From Gammaproteobacteria bacterium (GTDB taxonomy: Bacteria; Pseudomonadota; Gammaproteobacteria; Magnimaribacterales; TMED112), in the NCBI GenBank assembly GCA_002684055.1, contig NYUL01000025.1, positions 16,585 to 36,442 on the forward strand: 19,858 nt of DNA, in the 5' to 3' direction. The notes beneath the pieces are model-generated. The model saw only the letters and a program-made list of their open reading frames with translations, had not been told where the DNA came from and did not search any database. Shown in pieces: positions 1 through 7,977 of the stretch. Within the stretch, counting starts at the first letter, position 1. Every line of letters starts with the position of its first letter. The position numbers were made by a program, and so were the translations under genes.

Positions 1-60
1 AAATTATTTAAAACTAGAGATAAGAGTCAACTAATTGATAGAGAAATAATTTATACGTAA
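1..60 (+). CDS. Possible C-terminal end of a gene entering from the left edge
   Basis: Frame 1 of the plus strand is open from the first base to a TAA at 58-60, giving a 19-residue tail rich in charged residues (Lys, Arg, Asp, Glu) and ending Ile-Ile-Tyr-Thr. The other two plus frames, and all three minus frames, are closed within the first 50 bases. The tail is too short to assign to a family, and an open stretch of 19 codons can occur by chance, so this is only a candidate partial gene. If real, the non-coding stretch that follows begins at 61. Confidence 0.25.
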   Translation, partial: KLFKTRDKSQLIDREIIYT

Positions 61-218
61 CATTTGAGTGCAAATATTTCTTCAAAATTAATAATTTATC
101 TAATGTACTAAGATTATATTAATTTTGTAGGCAGTCAGAATTTTCCCCCTTAGATAATTTCCTTATATATTTACAAATAAAAATAATAGCTAAATTTTCA
201 TAGAGTAGGTTGCTACTT

Positions 219-239
219 TTTTCCACACTTTTATCCACA
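219..239 (+). promoter_or_regulatory. Pair of DnaA-box-like sites
   Basis: TTATCCACA at 231-239 is an exact match to the classical E. coli DnaA box. TTTTCCACA at 219-227 differs from it at one position. Both point the same way and lie 12 bp apart start to start, slightly more than one helical turn. An AT-rich stretch with a 16-bp palindrome begins 15 bp to the right. Such clusters occur in replication origins and in DnaA-regulated promoters or DnaA-titration sites. Only two boxes are visible and no dnaA, dnaN, mnmG or parAB gene is nearby, so the role is open. Confidence 0.5.
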
Positions 240-253
240 GTCAAATAACTTCG

Positions 254-269
254 CATAATATATATTATG
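254..269. repeat. Perfect 16-bp AT palindrome
   Basis: CATAATATATATTATG reads the same on both strands. It sits just right of the DnaA-box pair inside a long AT stretch. It could be an easily melted element, an operator for a dimeric regulator, or a chance product of the base composition. Confidence 0.5.
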
Positions 270-388
270 TTAAATATATATGATGTTTAAAACTATTATA
301 TAGAAGCGTTATATGGTTGATTATTACTGGTTATTAGAAGATTGTTATATTATGAAGGATAATTTATTTAACATAATATTTTTGGTTT

Positions 389-862
389 TTATGAATACCA
401 TGAATGTTTACCGAAATTATTCTTTGGGACCCTAATTCCAGTATCTAAATATTGTGCAAAACCCTTTACAACATTATTGATGTAACTTTGTAACCTATAC
501 TTAATATATAAATTCCATGCAAACCACTTAATTATGCCGTTTCTGTAAGGAAGCTCAGGTTTTATTGTTATTTTTAAAGATGATTGTTCAGAATTTCCCT
601 CTACAAGCCATTCTACTTGTGCAAGCCTACGCTTTACCCCTATGTCTAGTACATATCCAGTCTCATCCCATTTAATGAAATCTCTTCTATATTTAACTCC
701 ATTTAAATATTTAACATAATCTACTGAACCTTTACCTGGCCATTTATCAACCTTATTTTCTTTACAGAATGGATGAATATTCTCAAGGTTGGATGGTTCT
801 CTAATTGCCTGTAAAAGCTTTAATCTTGATGTTTTAATCGTTTTTTCAGCTTCTACATACAT
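389..862 (-). CDS. SRPBCC-fold (polyketide cyclase/START-like) protein
   Basis: A 157-residue soluble protein whose pattern resembles the SRPBCC/Bet v1-like helix-grip fold. The N-terminal strand (residues 2-10) is followed by helices carrying 'REPSNLENIHPFCKEN', a pattern seen where a ligand cavity closes. A run of beta strands ends in a C-terminal amphipathic helix (about 118-140). No catalytic residues can be assigned, and family members bind or process hydrophobic ligands. No signal peptide or membrane segment is visible. Its ATG overlaps the last 10 bases of the upstream GNAT gene, so the two are probably translated from one mRNA. The fold call rests on overall pattern; the substrate is unknown. 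Confidence 0.6.
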   Translation of the reverse strand: MYVEAEKTIKTSRLKLLQAIREPSNLENIHPFCKENKVDKWPGKGSVDYVKYLNGVKYRRDFIKWDETGYVLDIGVKRRLAQVEWLVEGNSEQSSLKITIKPELPYRNGIIKWFAWNLYIKYRLQSYINNVVKGFAQYLDTGIRVPKNNFGKHSWYS

Positions 863-1353
863 TTTTCAAAGTACCTTACAGCATAATTTGGGCTGGCATA
901 TGCATCAGAAATCATGTTGAAACCCATTTTTTCATGAAAATTTACTGATTCTTTATTCATTGGCACAATATTAACTTCCGCACAAATTGGCAAGCTATCT
1001 TTTTTACAGATCTTATCTATTTCTCTGTATACAAAAGTACCCAAACCCTTATTTTTAAAGGTTTTTACAACCCCAATGCGGTCAATATAGAAGAACTTTT
1101 TAAACCTCTTTTGGAAGAATTGATAATTCTTGGATTGGTATTCTGAATTTTCTCTAAAGCACACTAAGAATGCACAAATCAGTCCATTAGTTGTTAGAAA
1201 TATACTGAAATTCGAATGAAATACCAGTTCTTTGAGCTTTTCAATTGTCTCAAGAGGTCCTAGAAATGGGGTGTATCCTTCATTTATCTCAAATATTTCG
1301 CTGAGAACTTTATTGTCTGCCGACTTAAGATCATGTATCTGTATGTGATTCAT
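853..1353 (-). CDS. GNAT-family N-acetyltransferase
   Basis: A 166-residue single-domain acetyltransferase that should transfer an acetyl group from acetyl-CoA to an amine, with unknown acceptor. The acetyl-CoA-binding motif A is clear: the beta4 strand 'IDRIGV' is followed by 'FKNKGLGTFVYRE', which gives the R/Q-x-x-G-x-G/A pyrophosphate loop. A later 'NFHEKMGFN' matches the common motif-B segment of the family (Phe/Tyr...Lys-x-Gly-Phe). It is cytoplasmic, with no signal peptide. It starts 50 bp from the divergent infA start and its end overlaps the SRPBCC gene by 10 bp. In many gammaproteobacteria aat/ate genes sit beside infA; this gene is not recognisably either of them. Confidence 0.85.
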   Translation of the reverse strand: MNHIQIHDLKSADNKVLSEIFEINEGYTPFLGPLETIEKLKELVFHSNFSIFLTTNGLICAFLVCFRENSEYQSKNYQFFQKRFKKFFYIDRIGVVKTFKNKGLGTFVYREIDKICKKDSLPICAEVNIVPMNKESVNFHEKMGFNMISDAYASPNYAVRYFEKCM

Positions 1354-1403
1354 TTTTCCAATTTAAGTGACATTTAAAGCTAAGCAAGTAAAATAGGCAA
1401 CTT

Positions 1404-1622
1404 ATGGCAGGAAAAGATACGATTGAAATGCAAGGAGTTGTGATGGAGGTTCTTCCCAACACAGTATTCAGAGTAAAACTTGAAAATGATCATGTCATTA
1501 CCGCACATATTTCAGGCAGAATGAGAAAGAATTACATTCGGATTTTAAATGGAGATAAGGTCACTGTAGAGATGTCGCCTTACGATCTTTCAAAAGGCCG
1601 CATCACCTTTAGATCTAAGTAA
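1404..1622 (+). CDS. infA: Translation initiation factor IF-1
   Basis: A 72-residue S1/OB-fold protein, the same length as E. coli IF-1. It binds the A site of the 30S subunit and helps IF-2 and IF-3 select the initiator tRNA. The sequence is near-canonical: 'KDTIEMQGVV' at the start, 'VLPNTVFRVKLEN' in strand beta2, 'AHISGRMRKNYIRI' and the C-terminal 'YDLSKGRITFR'. An AGG ribosome-binding site lies just upstream (aataggcaact before ATG). It sits next to clpA, as in many gammaproteobacteria, but is convergent with it, and its stop codon lies inside the end of clpA (8-bp overlap). No separate terminator is visible. Confidence 0.97.
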   Translation: MAGKDTIEMQGVVMEVLPNTVFRVKLENDHVITAHISGRMRKNYIRILNGDKVTVEMSPYDLSKGRITFRSK

Positions 1623-3837
1623 TTTTTTCTTTGGCACCAACGACCTTCAGGTTAATTGCACCCTTCACAACCGTTAATTTTACAGAACTTCCTCGTTTAA
1701 TTTTATCTTCGATAAGCATACTTGATAGTGGTTTCTTAATTAATCTATCAACTGCTCTTGATAATGGTCTAGCACCTAGTTTGGGATCATAGCCTTCATC
1801 TAAAACAAGCTTGATTACATCATCATTAAACTCAATATCTATGCCTTTCTCATTTAATTTTGCTTCAACATCTATAATTAATTTCTGCACAACTGACTCC
1901 AAATTGGTATTTGAAAGACTGTTGAAATTTACAATTCCGTCAAGTCTATTTCTAAACTCAGGAGTAAATGCTTTAGATACCGCCTTATCAAACTTATCTT
2001 CAGACCCTTGTTCTATGAAACCTACAGATTCTCCTTCAGCTTCAATTGCACCAGTGTTTGAGGTCATAACAATTATGGTATTTTTGAAATTGATTTTTCT
2101 ACCATTACTATCAGCCAGATTGCCATAGTCTAAAATTTGAAGGAGTATGTTAAATATGTCTGGATGTGCTTTTTCTATTTCATCTAAAAGCAATACAGAA
2201 TGCGGTTTTTTATTGATTTCTTCTGTCAGGTAGCCACCCTGCTCATAACCAACGTATCCTGGTGGAGAGCCAATAAGTTTTGAAATGCTATGTTTCTCCA
2301 TAAATTCGGACATATCTAATCTCACAAACTCTATACCTAAGAAATATGCTAGCTGTTTTGTAAGCTCAGTCTTTCCAACACCAGTAGGACCAGTGAAAAG
2401 AAAAGAGCAAATTGGCTTTTCATCATTTCCAATGCCTGCCTTTGAGGTTTTAACCGCTGAAACTACGTCATTTACAGCATGGTCTTGACCAAATATCACA
2501 GATTTTAGATTGTTTTCAAGATTATTTAAATTCTCCTTATTCGAGGCATTTAACTGCATTGCGGGAATTTTTGTTATCTTCGAGATAAGTGTTTCAATAT
2601 CTGATTTTCTAATAATCTTACCTTTAGCTTTGGAAAGTTTTTTTTGTGACCCTGCTTCGTCTATAAGATCTATTGCTTTGTCAGGTAACTTTGAATCCTG
2701 TAGGTACTTATTTGAGAGCTCTACTGCTGATTTAAGCGCTTCTTTTGAATAAGTTATGCCGTGATAGTGTTCAAACTTTTTCTTTAAGCCCTCTAAGATT
2801 TGTATGGCTTCATCGGTTGATGGTTCTTCTATCTGCACTTTTTGGAATCTTCGTGACAATGAGTTATTTCTCTCAAAAATTTGTCGATACTCTTTATATG
2901 TGGTTGCTCCAATACATTTTATTTCTCCTCTAGCCAAAGCTGGTTTGAGCAGATTCGAGGCGTCCAAGGCTCCTCCAGATGCTGACCCTGCCCCAATGAT
3001 TGTATGTATCTCATCAACGAAAAGTATTAACTTATCTGTCTTTTTAAGGTAATCCATCAAAGATTTCATTTTCTTTTCAAAATCACCCCGATATTTAGTG
3101 CCTGCCACCAAGCTTCCTACATCAAGAGACATCACTTGATGGTCTTTAAATATTTCAGGTGCCTTGCCTTCTGCGATTGCTTTTGCCAGTCCCTCAGCAA
3201 TAGCTGTTTTACCAACTCCTGATTCACCGACCAGAATAGGGTTATTTTTTCTTCGTCTGCCTAGAACTTGAAAAAGCCTGTCTAGTGTATCTGTTCTTCC
3301 TATAAGTGGATCTATATCTCCGTCTTTTGCAAGGTTATTAAGGTTTGTTAAAAATTCTGGATGTGATTCATTTTCTTTTGGTGTTTCTTCGATTGATTCT
3401 TCTGTCTCAACAGCTATATTCTTGCCATGTGATATGTATTCAACTACGTCTAATCTGGAAATATTTCTTCGGCTCAGCATGTAAACTGCATAACTCTCTT
3501 TTTCAGAGAAAAGAGCTGCTAGTAAATTCTCGCCATTAACTTCAGTTTTGCCGCTTGATTGGACATGGAATATTGCTCTTTGCAGGACCCTTTGAAATGC
3601 TAATGTTGGTTGAATCTCTTTATTTTCAGTGGCTTTAGGGACATTTTTCTTTATATATTCTTTTATCTCTTTCTGAAGACTCTCTACGTCTACTGAAAGA
3701 TGATCAAATACTTTCCTTGATGAATCCTCTTGTGTAAGAACAAGCAATAGGTGCTCAATTGTTACAAATTCATCGTTATTATCAGAACACTCTTTGAATA
3801 ATAAATTAAGCGTATTTTCTAAATCTTTTGAAAGCAT
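1615..3837 (-). CDS. clpA: ATP-dependent Clp protease ATPase subunit ClpA
   Basis: A 740-residue class-I AAA+ unfoldase (E. coli ClpA is 758) that feeds substrates to the ClpP peptidase and takes N-degron substrates from ClpS. Order: an N-domain with two Clp-N repeats (about 1-140); an acidic linker (about 143-158); NBD1 with Walker A GESGVGKT at 204-211 and Walker B ILFVDEIH at about 271-278; NBD2 with Walker A GPTGVGKT at 483-490, pore segment 'GSPPGYVGYEQGG' at 523-535 and Walker B 'LLLDEIEKAHP'. The loop around 605-607 reads V-G-F, at the place of the ClpP-docking IGL loop of E. coli. There is no ClpB-type middle coiled coil between the ATPase domains. It lies 13 bp after clpS and is probably co-transcribed with icd and clpS. 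clpP is not in the window. Confidence 0.97.
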   Translation of the reverse strand: MLSKDLENTLNLLFKECSDNNDEFVTIEHLLLVLTQEDSSRKVFDHLSVDVESLQKEIKEYIKKNVPKATENKEIQPTLAFQRVLQRAIFHVQSSGKTEVNGENLLAALFSEKESYAVYMLSRRNISRLDVVEYISHGKNIAVETEESIEETPKENESHPEFLTNLNNLAKDGDIDPLIGRTDTLDRLFQVLGRRRKNNPILVGESGVGKTAIAEGLAKAIAEGKAPEIFKDHQVMSLDVGSLVAGTKYRGDFEKKMKSLMDYLKKTDKLILFVDEIHTIIGAGSASGGALDASNLLKPALARGEIKCIGATTYKEYRQIFERNNSLSRRFQKVQIEEPSTDEAIQILEGLKKKFEHYHGITYSKEALKSAVELSNKYLQDSKLPDKAIDLIDEAGSQKKLSKAKGKIIRKSDIETLISKITKIPAMQLNASNKENLNNLENNLKSVIFGQDHAVNDVVSAVKTSKAGIGNDEKPICSFLFTGPTGVGKTELTKQLAYFLGIEFVRLDMSEFMEKHSISKLIGSPPGYVGYEQGGYLTEEINKKPHSVLLLDEIEKAHPDIFNILLQILDYGNLADSNGRKINFKNTIIVMTSNTGAIEAEGESVGFIEQGSEDKFDKAVSKAFTPEFRNRLDGIVNFNSLSNTNLESVVQKLIIDVEAKLNEKGIDIEFNDDVIKLVLDEGYDPKLGARPLSRAVDRLIKKPLSSMLIEDKIKRGSSVKLTVVKGAINLKVVGAKEKIT

Positions 3838-3850
3838 ATATCTAATATAT

Positions 3851-4174
3851 CTAATCTTTTCCTAATTCTTCAATATCTGTTTTTAAAGGATGTTCATTTT
3901 CTTTTGCGAACTGATTAATTTGTTGTGATTTTGTTTCGGCAATTTCTTGTGAAAACGCACCACAAAAACCCCTGCCTTTAGTGTGAATTTCAAGCATTAT
4001 TTCCGTTGATTTAGCGTGATCGAAGCTAAAGAATTTTTGTATGACATATACAACAAATTCCATAGGTGTGAAGTCGTCATTAAATACTACTACTGTGTAA
4101 AGTGGTGGCTTGTCGACTTTTAGTTCAGCTTCTTCAAGCTCTACTGTTCCAGTAGAAAACTCATCTTGTGACAT
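3851..4174 (-). CDS. clpS: Clp protease adaptor ClpS
   Basis: A 107-residue adaptor that recognises destabilising N-terminal residues (Leu, Phe, Trp, Tyr) and hands them to ClpA. After a flexible acidic N-terminus (about 1-24) the core shows the conserved 'VVFNDDFTPMEFVVYVI' binding-pocket segment and 'IHTKGRGFCGAFSQEIAETK', which carries the conserved His-x-x-Gly. Length is typical of the family. It starts 5 bp after the icd stop without a clear ribosome-binding site, which suggests coupling to icd translation, and ends 13 bp before clpA. cspD, which often precedes clpS in gammaproteobacteria, is absent here and icd takes that place. Confidence 0.96.
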   Translation of the reverse strand: MSQDEFSTGTVELEEAELKVDKPPLYTVVVFNDDFTPMEFVVYVIQKFFSFDHAKSTEIMLEIHTKGRGFCGAFSQEIAETKSQQINQFAKENEHPLKTDIEELGKD

Positions 4175-4179
4175 GTCAA

Positions 4180-5436
4180 TTAATCAAATTTCTTGATTAA
4201 CAGTTTACCAAATTCAGAACAACTTACCTCCGTTGCATCATCAATTAGTCTTGCAAAATCGTAAGTTACTTTTTTCTTTTGAATGGTTTTTTCCATTGCC
4301 TTAATTATAAGATCTGCTGCTTCTGTCCAACCCATATGCCTTAACATCATTTCAGCGGAAAGGATGAGTGATCCTGGGTTAACCTTATCTTGGTTGGCGT
4401 ATTTTGGAGCAGTTCCATGTGTTGCTTCAAATACAGCTGTTGTATCACCAAGATTTGCTCCAGGAGCTATACCAATACCCCCTACCTGTGCTGCCAGGGC
4501 ATCAGAAATATAGTCGCCATTAAGATTTGGAGATGCAAGAACATCATACTCTGCAGGCCTGTGTAGTATTTGTTGCAGAAATGCATCACAAATAACATCT
4601 TTTACAATGATATCTTTACCATTATTTGGGTTCTTGAAAACGTGCCAAGGTCCACCATCAAGTGGTTTTCCACCAAATTCTTCTCGAGCTAATTCGTAAC
4701 CCCAATCTCTAAAAGCTCCTTCTGTAAATTTCTGGATATTCCCTTTATGTATCAAGGAAACAGAGTCTCTATTATTTTGGATTGCGTATTCAAAAGATTT
4801 TCTTATAAGTCTTTTGCTGCCCTCTTCTGACACCGGTTTAATCCCAATACCACAGTTTTTAGTAAATCTAATTTTTTCAACTCCAAACTCTTTGCCCAAA
4901 ATATCTATTAGCTTATTTGCTTCGTCAGTATTCGCCTCAAACTCTACTCCTGCATAGATGTCCTCAGAGTTTTCTCTAAATATAACCATATCTACTAGAT
5001 CTGGTCTCTTGACAGGGCTTGGTGTACCTTCAAAGTACTTTACAGGCCTCAAACACACGTATAGGTCTAATTTTTGTCTAATTGCTACGTTTAATGATCT
5101 TATGCCTCCGCCTACAGGAGTGGTCAGAGGGCCTTTAATTGAGACATTATATTCTTTGCAAGCATCTAATGTTTCTTGAGGCATCCATTCATCTCCACCG
5201 TATACGTCTACTGCCTTCTCTCCACAATAGATCTCCATCCAGCTAATTTCTCTTTTGCCCTTGTAAGCTGATGCAACAGCGGCATTTACTACGTCTATCA
5301 TGACAGGTGTTATATCAACACCAATACCATCACCTTCTATGAAAGGAATGATGGGATTGTCAGGTACAATTAATTGATTATCTTTGTAAGATATCTTTTC
5401 GCCTTTTGATGGAATTTTTATTTTTGTTGAAGTCAT
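4180..5436 (-). CDS. icd: NADP-dependent isocitrate dehydrogenase
   Basis: A 418-residue homodimeric TCA-cycle enzyme (E. coli Icd is 416) that oxidatively decarboxylates isocitrate to 2-oxoglutarate with NADP. The substrate site is intact: 'TPVGGGIRSLNVAIRQ' with Ser114, equivalent to E. coli Ser113 that AceK phosphorylates, plus Arg120, Arg130, Arg154 and Tyr161. NADP preference is supported by 'HGTAPKYA' with Lys and Tyr and by the later 'YDFARL' carrying the conserved Tyr and Arg. It is the first gene of the icd-clpS-clpA run and diverges from mnmA-purB-aceB-aceA across 66 bp. The Ser suggests that phospho-control would be possible, but no aceK is seen in this window. Confidence 0.97.
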   Translation of the reverse strand: MTSTKIKIPSKGEKISYKDNQLIVPDNPIIPFIEGDGIGVDITPVMIDVVNAAVASAYKGKREISWMEIYCGEKAVDVYGGDEWMPQETLDACKEYNVSIKGPLTTPVGGGIRSLNVAIRQKLDLYVCLRPVKYFEGTPSPVKRPDLVDMVIFRENSEDIYAGVEFEANTDEANKLIDILGKEFGVEKIRFTKNCGIGIKPVSEEGSKRLIRKSFEYAIQNNRDSVSLIHKGNIQKFTEGAFRDWGYELAREEFGGKPLDGGPWHVFKNPNNGKDIIVKDVICDAFLQQILHRPAEYDVLASPNLNGDYISDALAAQVGGIGIAPGANLGDTTAVFEATHGTAPKYANQDKVNPGSLILSAEMMLRHMGWTEAADLIIKAMEKTIQKKKVTYDFARLIDDATEVSCSEFGKLLIKKFD

Positions 5437-5454
5437 TGGTTAAATTTTGGCTTG

Positions 5455-5483
5455 ATTATACTTACATTTACATTAAATATTAA
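5455..5483 (-). promoter_or_regulatory. Candidate sigma70 promoter for icd-clpS-clpA
   Basis: On the minus strand a perfect TATAAT (-10, plus positions 5455-5460) follows TTAATA (4 of 6 matches to TTGACA, 5478-5483) with a 17-bp spacer. The predicted start would give a leader of only about 12 bases before the icd ATG, and no strong Shine-Dalgarno is visible there. The same 66-bp gap must also hold the mnmA promoter, for which I see only weak matches. Confidence 0.45.
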
Positions 5484-5502
5484 GACTCAATAGACAATAA
5501 GT

Positions 5503-6642
5503 ATGAAAAAACAGAAAAAAGTGATTGTAGGCATATCTGGTGGTGTTGATTCGGCTGTAACCGCATTGCTTCTTAAATCAGCAGGTTATGACGTACAAGG
5601 CATATTTATGAAGAACTGGACAAATAATGCTCCTAACATTGAATGTACGTCTGAAGAGGATTTTATTGACGCTGAGAGAGTATGCGATCAAATAGGCATC
5701 CCGTTACATCTCGCAAACTTTTCATCTGATTATTGGGATAAGGTTTTCAAGAAATTTCTTTCTGATCACAATGAGGGTTTAACCCCCAACCCAGATATTC
5801 TGTGCAACAAAGAAATTAAATTTGGTGCCTTTCTTGACTACTGCTTGGAGACTGGGGCTGATTACATCGCTACTGGCCACTATGCTAGGCTTTGCGCAGA
5901 AGAAGAAAGTGTTAAATTGCTTAGAGGGGTTGATAGCACAAAAGACCAATCTTACTTTTTGCATCAGGTAAATGGGTTGGATCTTCATAAAAGTATTTTT
6001 CCTTTGGGGGAGCTTACAAAAAACCAAGTAAGATCTATTGCCAAAGATAATGGCCTTATTAATGCAGAAAAAAAAGATTCTGTAGGAATTTGTTTCATTG
6101 GAAAAAACAACTACAACGATTTTATTTCAAATTTTCTAGGCAAGAAACCAGGAACAATTGTTGATGAGTCTGGCATTAAATTGGGTGAGCACCAAGGCTT
6201 AATGTATTTTACTTTGGGACAAAGACAAGGCATTGGAATTGGAGGTGTAAAAGGCAGGGATCAAGATTCTTGGTATGTTGCGCACAAAGACCAACTAACC
6301 AATGAACTGATAGTTGTGCAAGGTGGAGACAATCCTCTTCTCTTCAGTGATGGGTGTTATACCGAAGATATGCATTGGATTAATATGGAGATTGAAAGTG
6401 GTTCTGACTGCGAAGTTCAAATTAGATATCAATCAGATCCAATTAAAGCAAAAATCTTCAAAACATCTAAGGGCAATAGAATTGATTTCTGTGAGCCTAT
6501 TTCTGCTGTGACTCCAGGACAATCAGCAGTGATATATCAGAAGGATGAGTGTTTGGGCGGTGCTGTGATTAAGGAGAGAATTTCTAAGAAATATTATAGT
6601 TGGGCTGACAATAGGGGGTATAATTACGAAGTCTATGAGTGA
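5503..6642 (+). CDS. mnmA: tRNA-specific 2-thiouridylase MnmA
   Basis: A 379-residue enzyme that thiolates U34 of the tRNAs for Lys, Glu and Gln, using ATP to adenylate the base and sulphur relayed through TusE. The N-terminal PP-loop 'GISGGVDSAV' (about 10-19) binds ATP. The two catalytic cysteines fit the E. coli pair: Cys101 in 'NPDILCNKEIKFG' and Cys197 in 'SVGICFIG'. 'TGHYAR' and the C-terminal beta-barrel with 'TPGQSAVIY' are also typical. It is the first gene of the plus-strand operon. Its last 8 bases overlap the start of purB (ATGAGTGA), so hflD, which separates these genes in E. coli, is missing here. Confidence 0.97.
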   Translation: MKKQKKVIVGISGGVDSAVTALLLKSAGYDVQGIFMKNWTNNAPNIECTSEEDFIDAERVCDQIGIPLHLANFSSDYWDKVFKKFLSDHNEGLTPNPDILCNKEIKFGAFLDYCLETGADYIATGHYARLCAEEESVKLLRGVDSTKDQSYFLHQVNGLDLHKSIFPLGELTKNQVRSIAKDNGLINAEKKDSVGICFIGKNNYNDFISNFLGKKPGTIVDESGIKLGEHQGLMYFTLGQRQGIGIGGVKGRDQDSWYVAHKDQLTNELIVVQGGDNPLLFSDGCYTEDMHWINMEIESGSDCEVQIRYQSDPIKAKIFKTSKGNRIDFCEPISAVTPGQSAVIYQKDECLGGAVIKERISKKYYSWADNRGYNYEVYE

Positions 6643-7975
6643 CACCCTAAATAACCTTTCCCCATTAGACGGTAGATATCGAGAAAAGACGAAAAACACC
6701 CGCGCAAATTTTTCAGAAAGTGCGCTCATTAAAGCAAGATTAATCTCTGAAATTCATTGGCTAGACTACTTTCTTACTAATTTCAAATCAGAATTAAAAG
6801 ACCCTATTACTAGTAAAAAAATACACGACTTATCAGAAACAATCCCTGATTCATTAATACTTAAAGTTAAGGACATCGAAAAAACAACAAATCATGACGT
6901 TAAAGCAGTTGAACTGGCGCTTGTAGATGAGTTTAACCATTCTGAGGAAGTGCAAAGCTTAATACATATCTTTTTAACTTCTGAAGATATAAATAGCTTG
7001 AGTTACGCATTAATGTTGAAAAAATCACACACCGATATACTGGCATGGGTGCACGATATAATTTTGGCTTTAGAAGCTTTGGCTATAGATACCAAAGGCA
7101 TTGCAATGATGGCTAGAACTCACGGTCAGCCAGCCTCCCCCACAACACTTGGTAAAGAGATTAATGTTTTTGCTACCCGTCTAAAAAAAGAATATAACAG
7201 CCTTTCAAAAGCTAAATTTTACGCTAAATGGGGCGGTGCAACCGCAAACTATAATCCCCATATAGTCGCTTATCCCGATGAAAATTGGGTAATGCATTCA
7301 AAAGAATTCTTGAAAAATCTTGATGTAGATCTGACAGTTGTTTCAACTCAAATTGAGCCACACGATTACATGTCGGAAATTTTTCATAACATTATTAGGA
7401 TCAACAATATTCTTATTGATCTAACAAGAGACATATGGACTTATATTTCACTTGATTATTTTTCATTAAAAATGAACAAAAATGAGGTAGGTTCATCAAC
7501 TATGCCTCATAAAGTAAATCCTATTGATTTTGAAAATGCTGAAGGAAATATTGGTCTGTCAAACGCCTTGCTTTCACATCTGGCCGAAAAGCTACCTGTT
7601 TCAAGGCTTCAAAGAGACTTATCTGACTCAACGGTTCTTCGGAATATTGGTTCAGCTTTTGGTTATTTGGAGATTGCAGTTCAATCTGCTTTGAAAGGAA
7701 TTGAAAAACTTGAAGCAAATGAAAAGACTATTACCAACGATCTCATAGATAGGTATGAGCTCCTTACAGAAGCATTACAAAGTTTTTTGAGACTAGAAGG
7801 TAAAAAAGATGGTTATGATCTAGTAAAACAGCTGTCTAGAGGTCAGAAATTAGATCATGCCACGTATTTAGAAGCGGTAGATAAGCTAATAGATAATGAG
7901 GACTATAAGACCATATTAAGAGAGCTTACACCTCTTGAATACATAGGCATGGCAGCCAAACTAGCTGAAGAGTAA
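6635..7975 (+). CDS. purB: Adenylosuccinate lyase
   Basis: A 446-residue homotetrameric lyase of the fumarase/aspartase superfamily (E. coli PurB is 456). It releases fumarate from SAICAR and from adenylosuccinate in purine synthesis. Three conserved regions are present: 'TSEDINSLSYA' (115-125), 'ARTHGQPASPTTLGKE' with His163, and the signature loop 'GSSTMPHKVNPIDFENAEGN' with the catalytic Ser at 287/288. The start is fixed by homology (S-D-x-L-x-x-LSPLDGRY) and by coupling to mnmA through the 8-bp overlap. It is followed 2 bp later by aceB. The fumarate it releases feeds the TCA cycle, but that is no special reason for the linkage. Confidence 0.97.
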   Translation: MSDTLNNLSPLDGRYREKTKNTRANFSESALIKARLISEIHWLDYFLTNFKSELKDPITSKKIHDLSETIPDSLILKVKDIEKTTNHDVKAVELALVDEFNHSEEVQSLIHIFLTSEDINSLSYALMLKKSHTDILAWVHDIILALEALAIDTKGIAMMARTHGQPASPTTLGKEINVFATRLKKEYNSLSKAKFYAKWGGATANYNPHIVAYPDENWVMHSKEFLKNLDVDLTVVSTQIEPHDYMSEIFHNIIRINNILIDLTRDIWTYISLDYFSLKMNKNEVGSSTMPHKVNPIDFENAEGNIGLSNALLSHLAEKLPVSRLQRDLSDSTVLRNIGSAFGYLEIAVQSALKGIEKLEANEKTITNDLIDRYELLTEALQSFLRLEGKKDGYDLVKQLSRGQKLDHATYLEAVDKLIDNEDYKTILRELTPLEYIGMAAKLAEE

Positions 7976-7977
7976 AT

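Larger units (their letters stand above)
61..388. other. AT-rich intergenic region, no gene seen
   Basis: About 330 bases with frequent stops in all six frames and very high A+T. It holds two DnaA-box-like 9-mers (219-239) followed by a palindrome and runs of TATA-like sequence (254-310). It lies downstream of the 3' end of the minus-strand SRPBCC gene. I see no hairpin plus U-tract terminator for that gene. A 27-codon plus-strand ORF at 352-435 overlaps the end of the SRPBCC gene and is not credible as a gene. Confidence 0.6.

Noticed and set aside
352..435. 27-codon plus-strand ORF
   Set aside because: It overlaps the end of the SRPBCC gene by 47 bases, lacks a ribosome-binding site and has an unremarkable composition in an AT-rich stretch.
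1367..1394. GTGACA-16 bp-TAAAAT promoter-like pair before infA
   Set aside because: The predicted transcript would start only a few bases before the ATG, which conflicts with the visible AGG ribosome-binding site. The match is weak in this AT-rich DNA.
1811..3539. Several plus-strand ORFs of 60-105 codons within clpA
   Set aside because: They are antisense shadows of a strongly conserved coding frame, with no family resemblance or start signals.
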